Assembly (NCBI RefSeq): GCF_011761985.1
Contig: NZ_JAASQT010000002.1
Coordinates: 62,001 to 126,000 of the forward strand
Reading direction: 5' to 3'
DNA from: Brevundimonas terrae
GTDB taxonomy: Bacteria > Pseudomonadota > Alphaproteobacteria > Caulobacterales > Caulobacteraceae
Length of the DNA stretch: 64,000 nucleotides
Under the pieces are notes generated by a model. That model searched no databases. It saw only the letters and a list, made by a program, of their open reading frames with translations, and was not told the DNA's origin. Made by a program: the position numbers and the translations under genes. Each line of letters starts with the position of its first letter. Within the stretch, counting starts at the first letter, position 1. Below, one piece after another: positions 1 to 7,528 of the stretch.

Positions 1-457
1 TGGTGAACACATCCATCGAGCGCACGCCCAGATCCAGACGCTCGCCGACACGGGCGCGCGAATGGGCAGGGGGCGGCGAGGCCTTCAGAATATAGGGTTG
101 CGGTCCCTGCGACAGCGGGCCGTTCCCGTCGATCGGTTCGCCAAAGGCGTCGATGACGCGGCCCAGCCACTGGATGGTGGGACTGACCGAGGCGGCGGCC
201 TCCAGAATCTTGATATCGGCACCGGGGGCCACGCCCTCGACGGGGCCATAGGGCATCAAAAGCGCCTTGGCGTCACGGAAGCCGACAACCTCGGCGGGCA
301 GGGGGGCTTGGCCACGGCGCGAAATCTCGGCCCGCGCACCCACGGCCAGACGCGACAGACCGCCACGGCTTTCGATCAGCAGACCGTTTACGCCTGCCAC
401 CTTTCCGGTGACCACAACAGGGTCGATGCTTTCGGCGGCGGCGATCAGCTGGCGCAA
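1..457 (-). CDS. fliI: Flagellum-specific ATPase FliI, N-terminal part (cut by window edge)
   Basis: About 152 N-terminal residues of the ATPase that powers flagellar type III export in the cytoplasm at the base of the export gate. The minus-strand reading frame shows the FliI/F1-beta N-terminal barrel, with segments such as [26 protein letters not shown] and [13 protein letters not shown], ending in [15 protein letters not shown]. In the family this comes just before the Walker A loop, which lies outside the window. No ATG is available: the frame is open back to a stop near 511, and a TTG at 457 gives the best-fitting N-terminus ([13 protein letters not shown]). The exact start is therefore uncertain. 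The divergent neighbour is a chemoreceptor gene, so the edge of a motility locus is likely. Confidence 0.85.
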   Translation of the reverse strand, partial: MRQLIAAAESIDPVVVTGKVAGVNGLLIESRGGLSRLAVGARAEISRRGQAPLPAEVVGFRDAKALLMPYGPVEGVAPGADIKILEAAASVSPTIQWLGRVIDAFGEPIDGNGPLSQGPQPYILKASPPPAHSRARVGERLDLGVRSMDVFT

Positions 458-643
458 AACGGGGTCCGGTGCCTGTCGGCAAGCTAGAGAGGCGGAACCT
501 CTGCTGTGCAGTACTTATGGTTAATCAGGCGTGAAGATTAGGCTGGGGATTAAGACGTAACGCCGTGATTACAAAAACAAAGGTTTTCAAGTCCAAGGTC
601 ACGCTTACGGCAATACCCCCGTTGTCAGACCGGATGCGCTCTA

Positions 644-2143
644 ATGTTCAGAAAGAACCCTGCTGTCGCACTGAATAAGATCAGGCTTGAAGAGCTGGAG
701 CGCCGCATGGCGGCGATTGGCCGCTCGCAAGCCGTTATCGAGTTCGAGCTGGATGGCACGATTATCGATGCCAACGAAAACCTGCTCAAGACCATGGGTT
801 ACACGCTGGACGAAATCCGTGGCCAGCATCACCGCATGTTCATGGACCCGCAGGAAGCCACCACGGCGGAATATGCGGCCTTCTGGCGCGAACTGAACGA
901 GGGTCGCTTTGTCGCCCGCAAGTTCCGCCGCATGGCCAAGGGCCAGCGCGAGGTCTGGCTGGAAGCCTCCTATAATCCGGTGCTGGACGATAATGGCCGC
1001 GCCGTGAAGGTGGTCAAACTGGCCATCAACATCACCGATGCCGAACAGGCCACCCGCCGCGCCGAGGCCCAGCGCCAGTCCGACGAGGCCGCCCAGACGC
1101 GACTGGTCGAGATATTGGCCGAGAACCTGTCCAAACTGTCCGAAGGCGATCTGCGCGCCGTGATCGATGCGCCGCTGGATGGCGCGCATCAACGGGTGAA
1201 GGACGACTTTAACGGGGCCACCAGCAGCCTGCGCACCGCACTGGAACAGGTGCTGGACGCGGTGGGTGTGCTGAAAACCGGCTCCGAAGAAATCGCCAAC
1301 TCGGCCGACGACCTGTCGCGCCGCACGGAACAGCAGGCCGCCAGTCTGGAAGAGACGGCTGCGGCGCTGGACCAGATCACAGCCACAGTCCAGCGCAGCG
1401 CCGAGGGGGCACGTCAGGCCTCCACGGCCGCGGTGGCGGCGCGTACCGAGACGGATCGTTCCGGCGAGGTCATGCAGAAGGCTGTGTCGGCCATGGACGG
1501 CATTTCGCGCCGTTCAGCCGAGATTGGCGACATTATCGGCGTCATCGACGAAATCGCCTTCCAGACCAATCTTCTGGCCCTGAATGCGGGCGTCGAGGCC
1601 GCAAGGGCCGGCGAGAGCGGACGCGGCTTTGCCGTGGTCGCCTCCGAGGTCCGCACACTGGCCCAGCGTTCGGCAGAGGCCGCCAAGGAGATCAAGTCGT
1701 TGATCTCGGCCTCGGCCAGCGAGGTTTCCGAAGGCGTGAAACTGGTCGGTGAAACGGGCCGCGCCCTGGAAACCATTGCGGCGCGTGTGGCCGAAATGGA
1801 CGCACTGGCTGCCGAAATCGCCGCCTCGTCACAAGAACAGGCGACGGGTCTGGGACAGGTGAATGCCGCCGTGAACCAGATGGATCAGGTCACCCAGCAA
1901 AACGCCGCCATGGTGGAAGAAACCACGGCTGCGGCGACGGCCCTGCAAAACGAAACCCGCCAGTTGGCCACGCTGGTCAACCGCTTCAACACCGGACGAT
2001 CCACCGTTGCGGATACCTCGCGTGAAGCCCGTCCCATTGAACACCGCTTGCGCGGGGGCATGTCGCCCGCCCTCGTAAGCCAGAGATCTCGTCTTAAAGC
2101 TGTCGTCAACGGTTCCCCCGCCGAAGACTTTGAGGAGTTTTAA
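644..2143 (+). CDS. Soluble PAS-domain methyl-accepting chemotaxis protein
   Basis: A 499-residue chemoreceptor without a signal peptide or transmembrane helix, so probably cytoplasmic. Residues about 28-132 form a PAS domain ([14 protein letters not shown], then a WLEASYNPV strand and NITDAEQ at the end). A short HAMP-like stretch lies around 155-200. The remainder is the long methyl-accepting helical hairpin, whose tip at about 303-330 has the highly conserved [20 protein letters not shown] signature that contacts CheA/CheW. Glu/Gln-rich heptads on both arms are the presumed methylation sites. The protein would sense an intracellular redox or small-ligand cue through the PAS pocket; the ligand cannot be told from sequence. 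It is transcribed away from fliI, and a structured RNA segment follows it. Confidence 0.93.
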   Translation: MFRKNPAVALNKIRLEELERRMAAIGRSQAVIEFELDGTIIDANENLLKTMGYTLDEIRGQHHRMFMDPQEATTAEYAAFWRELNEGRFVARKFRRMAKGQREVWLEASYNPVLDDNGRAVKVVKLAINITDAEQATRRAEAQRQSDEAAQTRLVEILAENLSKLSEGDLRAVIDAPLDGAHQRVKDDFNGATSSLRTALEQVLDAVGVLKTGSEEIANSADDLSRRTEQQAASLEETAAALDQITATVQRSAEGARQASTAAVAARTETDRSGEVMQKAVSAMDGISRRSAEIGDIIGVIDEIAFQTNLLALNAGVEAARAGESGRGFAVVASEVRTLAQRSAEAAKEIKSLISASASEVSEGVKLVGETGRALETIAARVAEMDALAAEIAASSQEQATGLGQVNAAVNQMDQVTQQNAAMVEETTAAATALQNETRQLATLVNRFNTGRSTVADTSREARPIEHRLRGGMSPALVSQRSRLKAVVNGSPAEDFEEF

Positions 2144-2149
2144 GACGAG

Positions 2150-2286
2150 GCGGCCCTGGGCATTTACTTTTTTCCCCCCTCAGTAAAAAGCCAGGGTCGC
2201 AAGACTACCTACCGGCCCTCATGGGGTCGGTAGGCCCAAGTCCCCTCGAAACTGCCCGCCCGACATTCCCCGGGGCGGGCTTTTTT
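2150..2286 (+). ncRNA. Three-hairpin stretch, possible sRNA or 3'-UTR RNA with terminator
   Basis: No reading frame of interest lies here, but three successive hairpins can be drawn on the plus strand. Hairpin 1 pairs CCCTGG (2154-2159) with CCAGGG (2191-2196) and TTTACT (2163-2168) with AGTAAA (2182-2187). Hairpin 2 pairs CCTACCGGCCC (2208-2218) with GGGTCGGTAGG (2224-2234). Hairpin 3 pairs GCCCGCC (2254-2260) with GGCGGGC (2274-2280) and is followed by TTTTTT, a classical intrinsic terminator. A single-stranded CCCAAGTCCCCTCGAAACT segment sits between hairpins 2 and 3; pyrimidine-rich loops of this kind occur in many alphaproteobacterial sRNAs. It may simply be the 3' UTR of the chemoreceptor mRNA. 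The terminator is well supported; the RNA gene is inference. Confidence 0.45.
2254..2286 (+). terminator. Rho-independent terminator after the chemoreceptor gene
   Basis: Seven-base-pair GC stem GCCCGCC/GGCGGGC with a 13-nt loop followed directly by six T residues. It would end transcription from the chemoreceptor gene or from the structured RNA just upstream, before the convergent exporter gene. Confidence 0.8.
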
Positions 2287-2289
2287 CGT

Positions 2290-3228
2290 TCAGGCGGCCT
2301 GTTTCGCGCCGAGGTCGTCGGAGTCGTTGTCTGCGGCGGGCAGGGCCGGTTTCTCGCTGCGCGACGTGGTCAGCACAGCCCCGACCGAGGCGGTCATGAC
2401 GGCGGCAATCGCCAGCCATTGCAGCATGGTCAGATGCTCGCCGAGGAATAGCAGACCCGCCAGTGCGCCAATGGCGGGATCGGCACTGACCGCCACACCG
2501 AAGGTGCGTTTGGGAATGGCCTTCAGGGCGATCATGTCCAGCGTATAGGGAATGGCACTGGAGGCCAGCGCCACCAGAACCCCCATGGCCAGAAGGCGCG
2601 GATCAAGCAGGACGGCACCTGCGCTGACGGCACCGATGGGCACCACCACCATGGCGGCAACCGTCATGCCGACGGCCACTGTGGCCCCTGACGGCAGATG
2701 GCTGACGCGCTGTCCGAACACGATGTAGAGCGCCCAGAACAGGGCCGCCATTGCCGCCCACGCACAGCCAACCGGATCAAGCGTGCTGACATTGCCATCC
2801 AGCGGCAACAGCAAGGACAGGCCTGCCGCCGCCACCAGCACCCACACGAAGTGGATCGGCTTACGGGCGTTAAACAGCGCTACGGCCAGAGGGCCGGTGA
2901 ACTCGATGGCCAGCGCAATCCCCAGCGGGATGGTGGCCAGCGACATATAGAAGCTGAGGTTCATCAGGCCCATGACCGCGCCGTAAAGGGCCAGACCTTT
3001 CAGGTCCTTGCGCGTGAAACTGTGCCGCCAAGGCCGCCAGACCATCAACAGGATCAGCGATGACAGACCCACGCGCATCGCCGCCGTTCCCATGGCTCCG
3101 GCCACCGGAAACAGGGTTTTGGCAAAGGATGTGCCGATGGACAAAAACAGGATGCCGCCGATCAGGGCCAGATAGGGCACCGCGATCGAAAGCGCAGGGG
3201 AACGGGGGAGGGAGGCGTTACGGAACAT
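2290..3228 (-). CDS. DMT-superfamily (EamA/RhtA-like) metabolite exporter
   Basis: A 312-residue inner-membrane protein with about ten hydrophobic helices arranged as two EamA repeats (roughly residues 10-140 and 150-285). It resembles the RhtA subgroup, which exports threonine, homoserine or related amino acids: the second repeat has PLGIALAIEFTGPLAVAL earlier and AIPKRTFGVAVSADPAIGAL later, both typical of that subgroup. The ATG at 3228 is chosen over an upstream TTG at 3246, because it gives MFRNASLPRS directly before the first helix. It is divergent from an Lrp/AsnC regulator across an 86-bp spacer that holds an inverted repeat. Amino-acid export controlled by the Lrp-type neighbour is the natural inference; the substrate is not known. 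Confidence 0.85.
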   Translation of the reverse strand: MFRNASLPRSPALSIAVPYLALIGGILFLSIGTSFAKTLFPVAGAMGTAAMRVGLSSLILLMVWRPWRHSFTRKDLKGLALYGAVMGLMNLSFYMSLATIPLGIALAIEFTGPLAVALFNARKPIHFVWVLVAAAGLSLLLPLDGNVSTLDPVGCAWAAMAALFWALYIVFGQRVSHLPSGATVAVGMTVAAMVVVPIGAVSAGAVLLDPRLLAMGVLVALASSAIPYTLDMIALKAIPKRTFGVAVSADPAIGALAGLLFLGEHLTMLQWLAIAAVMTASVGAVLTTSRSEKPALPAADNDSDDLGAKQAA

Positions 3229-3243
3229 GGCGGCAGAAATAAC

Positions 3244-3303
3244 CAAATACGCGAAATATGTGCTGGCGAATTTGATTGCTTAAATGCCGTATTTCGGCGT
3301 TTG
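3244..3303. promoter_or_regulatory. Inverted repeat in the exporter/Lrp divergent promoter region
   Basis: CAAATACGCGAAATA at 3244-3258 is mirrored by TATTTCGGCGTTTG at 3290-3303, whose reverse complement is CAAACGCCGAAATA. The two half-sites match at most positions and are centred about 45 bp apart, so they sit on both sides of the spacer between two divergent genes. This fits a paired site for an Lrp/AsnC octamer or dimer of dimers controlling both genes. The site is seen in the sequence; its role is inferred. Confidence 0.4.
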
Positions 3304-3314
3304 ATTGTGCTCTT

Positions 3315-3803
3315 ATGCAAGAAACAGTCATCCTCGATGAATTCGACCGCCGCCTGCTGGATCTGGTACGGCGCAACAACCTGACGCCCGCGCGGGTGCT
3401 GGCCGAAAAGGTGGGGCTGTCGGAATCGGCGGTGTCCCGCCGTCTGCGCCGTCTGCGCGATGAAAAAATCATCATTGCCGATGTGGCGGTGGTGGATCGC
3501 GGGCGGCTGGAAAAAGCCCTGACCATGCATGTTCTGGTCGAGATGGAGCGCGAAGGCACGGCCGTCATCGACGCCCTGATGCGCAAGCTGAAGGCGCGCC
3601 CCGAGGTGCACGGCATGTGGTACACGACCGGCCATGTGGATTTTATCCTCTATGTCGTGGTGCCGGATATGCAGGCCTATGACACCTTCACCCGCGACGC
3701 GCTGAACGACGATGCGCGGGTGCGTAACTTCACCACCCTGTTGACCATCCGCGAGGTCATGCCGTTTGATCCGTCCCAGCGGGTGATTTCGCGAGGGAGG
3801 TAG
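3315..3803 (+). CDS. Lrp/AsnC family transcriptional regulator
   Basis: A 162-residue regulator. The AsnC-type helix-turn-helix occupies about residues 10-55 (DEFDRRLLDLVRRN, then LAEKVGLSESAVSRRLRRLR), and the C-terminal RAM/AsnC ligand-binding and oligomerisation domain spans about 70-150. The ATG at 3315 gives the normal family N-terminus; the longer frame starts only at a TTG 39 bp upstream. It is divergent from the DMT exporter, a common arrangement in which the regulator senses the amino acid that the transporter exports. Its stop codon lies 5 bp before the next gene, so the two may be co-transcribed. Confidence 0.92.
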   Translation: MQETVILDEFDRRLLDLVRRNNLTPARVLAEKVGLSESAVSRRLRRLRDEKIIIADVAVVDRGRLEKALTMHVLVEMEREGTAVIDALMRKLKARPEVHGMWYTTGHVDFILYVVVPDMQAYDTFTRDALNDDARVRNFTTLLTIREVMPFDPSQRVISRGR

Positions 3804-3808
3804 ATGCG

Positions 3809-4267
3809 ATGAGGATTGCGTCTGTATTGCTGGGAGTAGTGTCTGGCTTGGTCTTCATGAGCGCCGTCGCGCCAATGGCCCAAGCTTGTACGCTGCTACC
3901 GCCGCCGCGATGGGATCTGGTACCGCAGGAAGGCGGGCGGGCTATTGCCATAGGTCGCATTGTGTCCGTGACGCCTGATGGCGGCGATGAATGGACTGAT
4001 TTTGCCATTGCCGAGGTCGAAACCCTGGAAGTTCTTCAGGGGGATATGCCGCCGCGTTTTTCCGTGCGCGGCATTATTACCCACAGGCCAGACCCCTCGG
4101 TTGTCACTATGTGGTGCGGCAGGCTGATGGCAGATCAACCGGATGATGTCGTGATGGCTATCGCGTGGGGCGAGCGCCGCTATGATTTTCTGATGACGGG
4201 GCAGATTGCAGAGCCGTATCTGGCACGCATGCAATCTTATCGCTCCCGCACCTCAGATGAGCGTTAA
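3809..4267 (+). CDS. Hypothetical secreted protein
   Basis: A 152-residue protein of unknown function. A signal peptide is evident ([16 protein letters not shown], then SAVAPMAQA before the cysteine at residue 27), so it is probably exported to the periplasm. The mature part has two cysteines (CTLLPPP near the N-terminus and MWCGRLM near residue 110), which could form a disulfide. The start at 3809 is supported by GGGAGG at 3795-3800; an ATG at 3804 runs at once into a stop. It follows the Lrp-type regulator by 5 bp. No family was recognised. Confidence 0.65.
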   Translation: MRIASVLLGVVSGLVFMSAVAPMAQACTLLPPPRWDLVPQEGGRAIAIGRIVSVTPDGGDEWTDFAIAEVETLEVLQGDMPPRFSVRGIITHRPDPSVVTMWCGRLMADQPDDVVMAIAWGERRYDFLMTGQIAEPYLARMQSYRSRTSDER

Positions 4268-4270
4268 AGA

Positions 4271-4304
4271 CCAGCTATCCTAATAGCTTTTTGAGAAAAG
4301 CTGG
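4271..4304 (+). terminator. AT-rich hairpin after the secreted-protein gene
   Basis: AGCTAT (4273-4278) pairs with ATAGCT (4283-4288) and is followed by TTTTT; alternatively CCAGCT (4271-4276) can pair with AGCTGG (4299-4304). Two mutually exclusive hairpins can therefore form upstream of cysK. A weak intrinsic terminator is the simplest reading; an attenuator-like switch is possible but unsupported. Confidence 0.4.
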
Positions 4305-4374
4305 GATTTGGCGGCTTGTGGGTGAGCGTATAGGCGCTATGTCTTTCCCGAAGCAAAATCCAAGGAGATCACCC

Positions 4375-5355
4375 ATGTCCGACACCCCGTATGATGCTAG
4401 CCGTCACAAGAAGGCCGGACGTGGCAAGGTGTTTGACAGCATCGTCGATACGATCGGCGATACGCCTCTGGTGGCCCTGCCGAACCTGACCAGAGAACTG
4501 GCCCCCAAGGCGCGTGTACTGGCCAAGCTGGAATTCTTCAACCCGATTGCCTCGGTCAAGGACCGTATCGGCGTCGGCATGATCGAGGCACTGGAACAGG
4601 CCGGCAAGATCAAGTCGGGCGCGACGCTCATTGAACCGACCAGCGGCAATACCGGCATTGCGCTGGCCTTTGTGGCGGCTTCCAAGGGTTACAAGCTGAT
4701 CCTGTGCATGCCGGAATCCATGTCGATCGAGCGTCGCAAGATGCTGGCCCTTCTCGGGGCACGGATCGAGCTGACCCCTGCCGAAAAGGGCATGAAGGGC
4801 GCGATTGCGCGCGCCGAGGAGTTGTTGACACAAATCCCCGGTTCGGTGTCCCCGGCCCAGTTCGAGAACGAGGCCAATCCGGCCATCCACGAAGTCTCGA
4901 CCGCCGAGGAAATCTGGAACGATACGGCAGGAGCCGTCGATGTGGTGGTTGCGGGTGTTGGCACCGGCGGCACGATTACCGGCGTCGGTCATGCGCTGAA
5001 GAAGAAGAAGCCTTCGGTACAGATGATCGCCGTCGAGCCGACCGCCTCGGCCGTTCTGTCCGGTGGCGCACCCGGCCCGCACAAGATTCAGGGCATTGGC
5101 GCGGGCTTTGTGCCGCCCGTCATCGATACGGGTGTGATCGACGGCATCGAACAGGTGGCCAACGAGGACGCCTTTGAAATGGCCCGCAAGGTGGCGGCCG
5201 TTGAAGGTATTCCTGTCGGTATTTCGTCGGGCGCGGCCCTGTCGGCGGCCTTCCGTCTGGCGGCTCTGGACGAATATGCGGGCAAGACGATTGTGGTCAT
5301 CATCCCCAGCTTTGCCGAGCGTTACCTTTCGACCGCCCTGTTCGAAGGTCTGTAA
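4375..5355 (+). CDS. cysK: Cysteine synthase A (O-acetylserine sulfhydrylase)
   Basis: PLP enzyme that makes L-cysteine from O-acetylserine and sulfide in the cytoplasm, the last step of sulfate assimilation. The 326-residue protein shows the catalytic Lys62 in ASVKDR, the substrate loop TSGNTG at 89-94, the PLP phosphate-binding GTGGT near 197, and GISSGAA near 282 at the pyridine-nitrogen site. The N-terminus carries about 15 extra residues compared with E. coli CysK. The ATG at 4375 is preceded by AAGGAG with good spacing; a longer frame starts only at a TTG. No cysE is adjacent. A hairpin follows the stop codon. Confidence 0.95.
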   Translation: MSDTPYDASRHKKAGRGKVFDSIVDTIGDTPLVALPNLTRELAPKARVLAKLEFFNPIASVKDRIGVGMIEALEQAGKIKSGATLIEPTSGNTGIALAFVAASKGYKLILCMPESMSIERRKMLALLGARIELTPAEKGMKGAIARAEELLTQIPGSVSPAQFENEANPAIHEVSTAEEIWNDTAGAVDVVVAGVGTGGTITGVGHALKKKKPSVQMIAVEPTASAVLSGGAPGPHKIQGIGAGFVPPVIDTGVIDGIEQVANEDAFEMARKVAAVEGIPVGISSGAALSAAFRLAALDEYAGKTIVVIIPSFAERYLSTALFEGL

Positions 5356-5385
5356 GAGCGTAGATACTCGGGTTTTGTAATCGAT

Positions 5386-5428
5386 CAGGTGCAGAGGGCG
5401 GCACAGTTTGTCCTGTTCTCTGCACCTG
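5386..5428 (+). other. Perfect 11-bp hairpin between cysK and DUF2336 gene
   Basis: CAGGTGCAGAG at 5386-5396 pairs exactly with CTCTGCACCTG at 5418-5428 around a 21-nt loop, in the 85-bp spacer after cysK. There is no T-run, so it is not a standard intrinsic terminator; it may end cysK with Rho, stabilise the 3' end, or act as a protein site upstream of the next gene. Confidence 0.45.
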
Positions 5429-5458
5429 TAGTTAACCCGCATGCCTTATAGGGGCGCT

Positions 5459-6673
5459 ATGGGAAGTGCCGCTGTAACCAAATCCGCAGCCGACAGGGCC
5501 GCCGAAAACGACCGCGCAAGGCTGGTGCTGTTGCGCCGACTGGCTGACGTTGTCAGCCTGCCTGCCAGCCGTATCAATGCTTTCGAGCGTTCGGTGGTGG
5601 CGGACCTGATGGTCGATATGCTGCGTCAGGCCCCGCTGGAAGAGCGCCGCAGGATTGCCGCCCGTCTGGTGCCGCTGACGGATATTCCCGACAATATTTG
5701 CCGCCTTCTGTTACGCGACGACATTGTTGTGGCGCGTGAACTTCTGGATGAAGCGGCTTCGCTCAGCGACCATGATCTGATCAGTTGTGCCGCCTCGGCC
5801 AGTATAGACCACTGCAAACACATTGCCCGCAGGCGCGGTTTGACCCCTGCTGTGTGTCACGCGCTGATCGAGCGGGCCGATGCAGAGGTCACGCAACTGG
5901 TTCTGGCCAATAAGGATGCTTCCATCCCGACCACGGCGCTGGAAACGACTGTGGCGCAAAGCAGACAACACCCCGAACTGTGCGCGGTTATTCTGAAACG
6001 GCCCGAACTGCGCCCGTCCAGCGCCTATGTGATGTTCTGGTGGTGCAATCACGAAGAGCGCAGCATTATTCTGCGTCGCTTTGCTGTATCGCGCGAGGTG
6101 CTGCAAAGTACTGTGGCCGATCTGTTCGGTAAGGACGGCGGCGGGGATGACGCCTATGTGCGTAAGGCCCTGCAATTTATCGAGCGCCGCCAGCGTGATC
6201 GCGATGCCGCCCAGATATCGCACTATGGCGGGCTGGAAGGCGTAATCCAGCATGCCGCCGAAGCGGGCCTGACGCCCGATCTGGTGGCGGAAATCGGCCA
6301 GTTGGCAGGCGTTAAGCCACTGACGGCTGCCAAGATGCTGAGCGACGAGGGCGGTGAATCCATTGCCGTCATGTGCAAGGCCACAGGTCTGACCAAGCAA
6401 TATCTCGCCCTGTTGTGGAAGGCGATGCGCCGCCCGTTCGACGAAAAGGACGAGAATGGCGATGTGCGTTGGGAACGGGTGCAGGTCGTATATGAAATAC
6501 TGGCCGTAGATCGCGCCCAGACTGTATTACGCTACTGGAACTGGGCGTTGACCTCGGCCCTGACGCCGCAATTGATCCGTGCCATCCGCGAGGGCGAAGA
6601 ACATCTGGTCGATGCCTTCTCGGCGGCGGAACGCGCCGCCATGCTGGCCCTGTCCGAAGACTTTAAAAGCTGA
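5459..6673 (+). CDS. DUF2336 domain-containing protein
   Basis: A 404-residue, all-helical cytoplasmic protein of the DUF2336 family, common in Caulobacterales and other Alphaproteobacteria and of unknown function. The sequence shows repeating helical units (LPASRINAFERSVVADL, then LDEAASLSDHDLI, VCHALIERADAEV) like HEAT-type scaffolds, with the conserved tail LALSEDF. The start at 5459 is favoured by AGGGG at 5449-5453; an in-frame ATG at 5441 would add six residues. It lies directly upstream of mucR, and a second DUF2336 gene lies on mucR's other side, which suggests a functional or regulatory link. There are no transmembrane segments. Confidence 0.8.
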   Translation: MGSAAVTKSAADRAAENDRARLVLLRRLADVVSLPASRINAFERSVVADLMVDMLRQAPLEERRRIAARLVPLTDIPDNICRLLLRDDIVVARELLDEAASLSDHDLISCAASASIDHCKHIARRRGLTPAVCHALIERADAEVTQLVLANKDASIPTTALETTVAQSRQHPELCAVILKRPELRPSSAYVMFWWCNHEERSIILRRFAVSREVLQSTVADLFGKDGGGDDAYVRKALQFIERRQRDRDAAQISHYGGLEGVIQHAAEAGLTPDLVAEIGQLAGVKPLTAAKMLSDEGGESIAVMCKATGLTKQYLALLWKAMRRPFDEKDENGDVRWERVQVVYEILAVDRAQTVLRYWNWALTSALTPQLIRAIREGEEHLVDAFSAAERAAMLALSEDFKS

Positions 6674-7021
6674 GATCAGCCAGATAATACAGGTGTAATC
6701 TGAAATATGCCGATATTTCAGTATTTTGTGGCAGGGGGCGGTGTGCCGTTATTTTGCCTTATTTAGATGTGCGCGCATCTGTATTACTTATCACTGATCA
6801 CTGATCCTGTTTTTTAACGCCGCAACATTATGAATAAACCTTATTCAATGTGGGGTATTGTCTGTCGCGAACTCGATTGTATTAAATACAAGTAATACAG
6901 TCAGATGATTACGCTATTTTTCCTTGACAATCCTTCGATAAAGATCAGGATACCGCCCGATTTAGTAACATAAGAGGCTAGTTATATAGCCCTTTCTATT
7001 GGCTTCATTGGCGGGACAAAA
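6674..7021 (+). promoter_or_regulatory. AT-rich mucR upstream region with repeated TAATACAG element
   Basis: This 348-bp gap is clearly more AT-rich than its surroundings and has no convincing gene. TAATACAG occurs at 6685-6692 and 6893-6900, and its reverse complement CTGTATTA at 6779-6786. The last two extend to a perfect 11-bp inverted pair, CTGTATTACTT (6779-6789) and AAGTAATACAG (6890-6900). A further palindrome TGTATTAAATACA lies at 6878-6890. TTGACA at 6924-6929 is a good -35 box, although the -10 downstream is poor. MucR/Ros proteins are known to bind AT-rich, TA-containing sites and to repress their own genes, so these are plausible autoregulatory sites. Confidence 0.55.
6701..6720. 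repeat. Perfect palindrome downstream of the DUF2336 gene
   Basis: TGAAATAT-GCCG-ATATTTCA is a perfect 8-bp inverted repeat with a 4-nt centre, 28 bp after the DUF2336 stop codon. Without a T-run it is a better candidate for a protein-binding site or mRNA 3' hairpin than for an intrinsic terminator. Confidence 0.5.
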
Positions 7022-7456
7022 ATGGAAGATAAACCAGAACTTCTGGAAATGACGGCGGATATCGTATCGGCCTATGTCAGCAACAATATGGTGCCGGCAG
7101 AAGCCGTACCGGGTCTGATTTCGCAGGTACATGCGGCCCTGACCGGTATTACTGTCGCTCCGGTGGAAGAAGAGCCGGAACCGCGTGAACCCGCCGTTCC
7201 GCTGCGCAAGTCGATCACACCGGACTTCCTGATTTGTCTGGAAGACGGTCGCAAGTTCAAGTCGCTGAAGCGCCACCTGCGTACCAAATACAATATGAGC
7301 CCTGAAGAATACCGCGAGAAGTGGGGTCTGGCCAAAGACTATCCCATGGTCGCGCCGAACTATGCCAAGGCCCGTTCCGAACTGGCCAAGCAAATGGGTC
7401 TGGGTCAGGGCGGCCGCAAGCCGGCCCGCGCGACGACAACCCGCGCCAAGAAGTAA
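7022..7456 (+). CDS. mucR: MucR/Ros family global regulator lacking most zinc ligands
   Basis: A 144-residue nucleoid-associated-type regulator; in Alphaproteobacteria these repress genes for exopolysaccharide, motility and the cell cycle by binding AT-rich DNA. The conserved core [10 protein letters not shown]...[11 protein letters not shown] is present (about residues 79-103). In Ros the zinc site is Cys-x2-Cys...His-x4-His; here Cys72 and His85 remain, but the second Cys is Asp75 and the distal histidines are Lys89 and Tyr90. The fold is therefore probably zinc-independent, as known for some Mesorhizobium MucR relatives. The acidic N-terminal half (residues 1-60) is the oligomerisation region. 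The AT-rich upstream sequence and a strong terminator mark it as a single-gene unit. Confidence 0.93.
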   Translation: MEDKPELLEMTADIVSAYVSNNMVPAEAVPGLISQVHAALTGITVAPVEEEPEPREPAVPLRKSITPDFLICLEDGRKFKSLKRHLRTKYNMSPEEYREKWGLAKDYPMVAPNYAKARSELAKQMGLGQGGRKPARATTTRAKK

Positions 7457-7475
7457 GTCCGGTCATAGACCAGAC

Positions 7476-7508
7476 AAAAAGCCCGCATCGAAAGATGCGG
7501 GCTTTTTT
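7476..7508 (+). terminator. Strong intrinsic terminator after mucR
   Basis: GCCCGCATC (7481-7489), a GAAA tetraloop, GATGCGGGC (7494-7502) and then TTTTTT; an A-run before the stem makes it bidirectional. It separates mucR from the convergent DUF2336 gene that ends at 7529. Confidence 0.92.
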
Positions 7509-7528
7509 AATGCTTGCTGCCGGATAGA

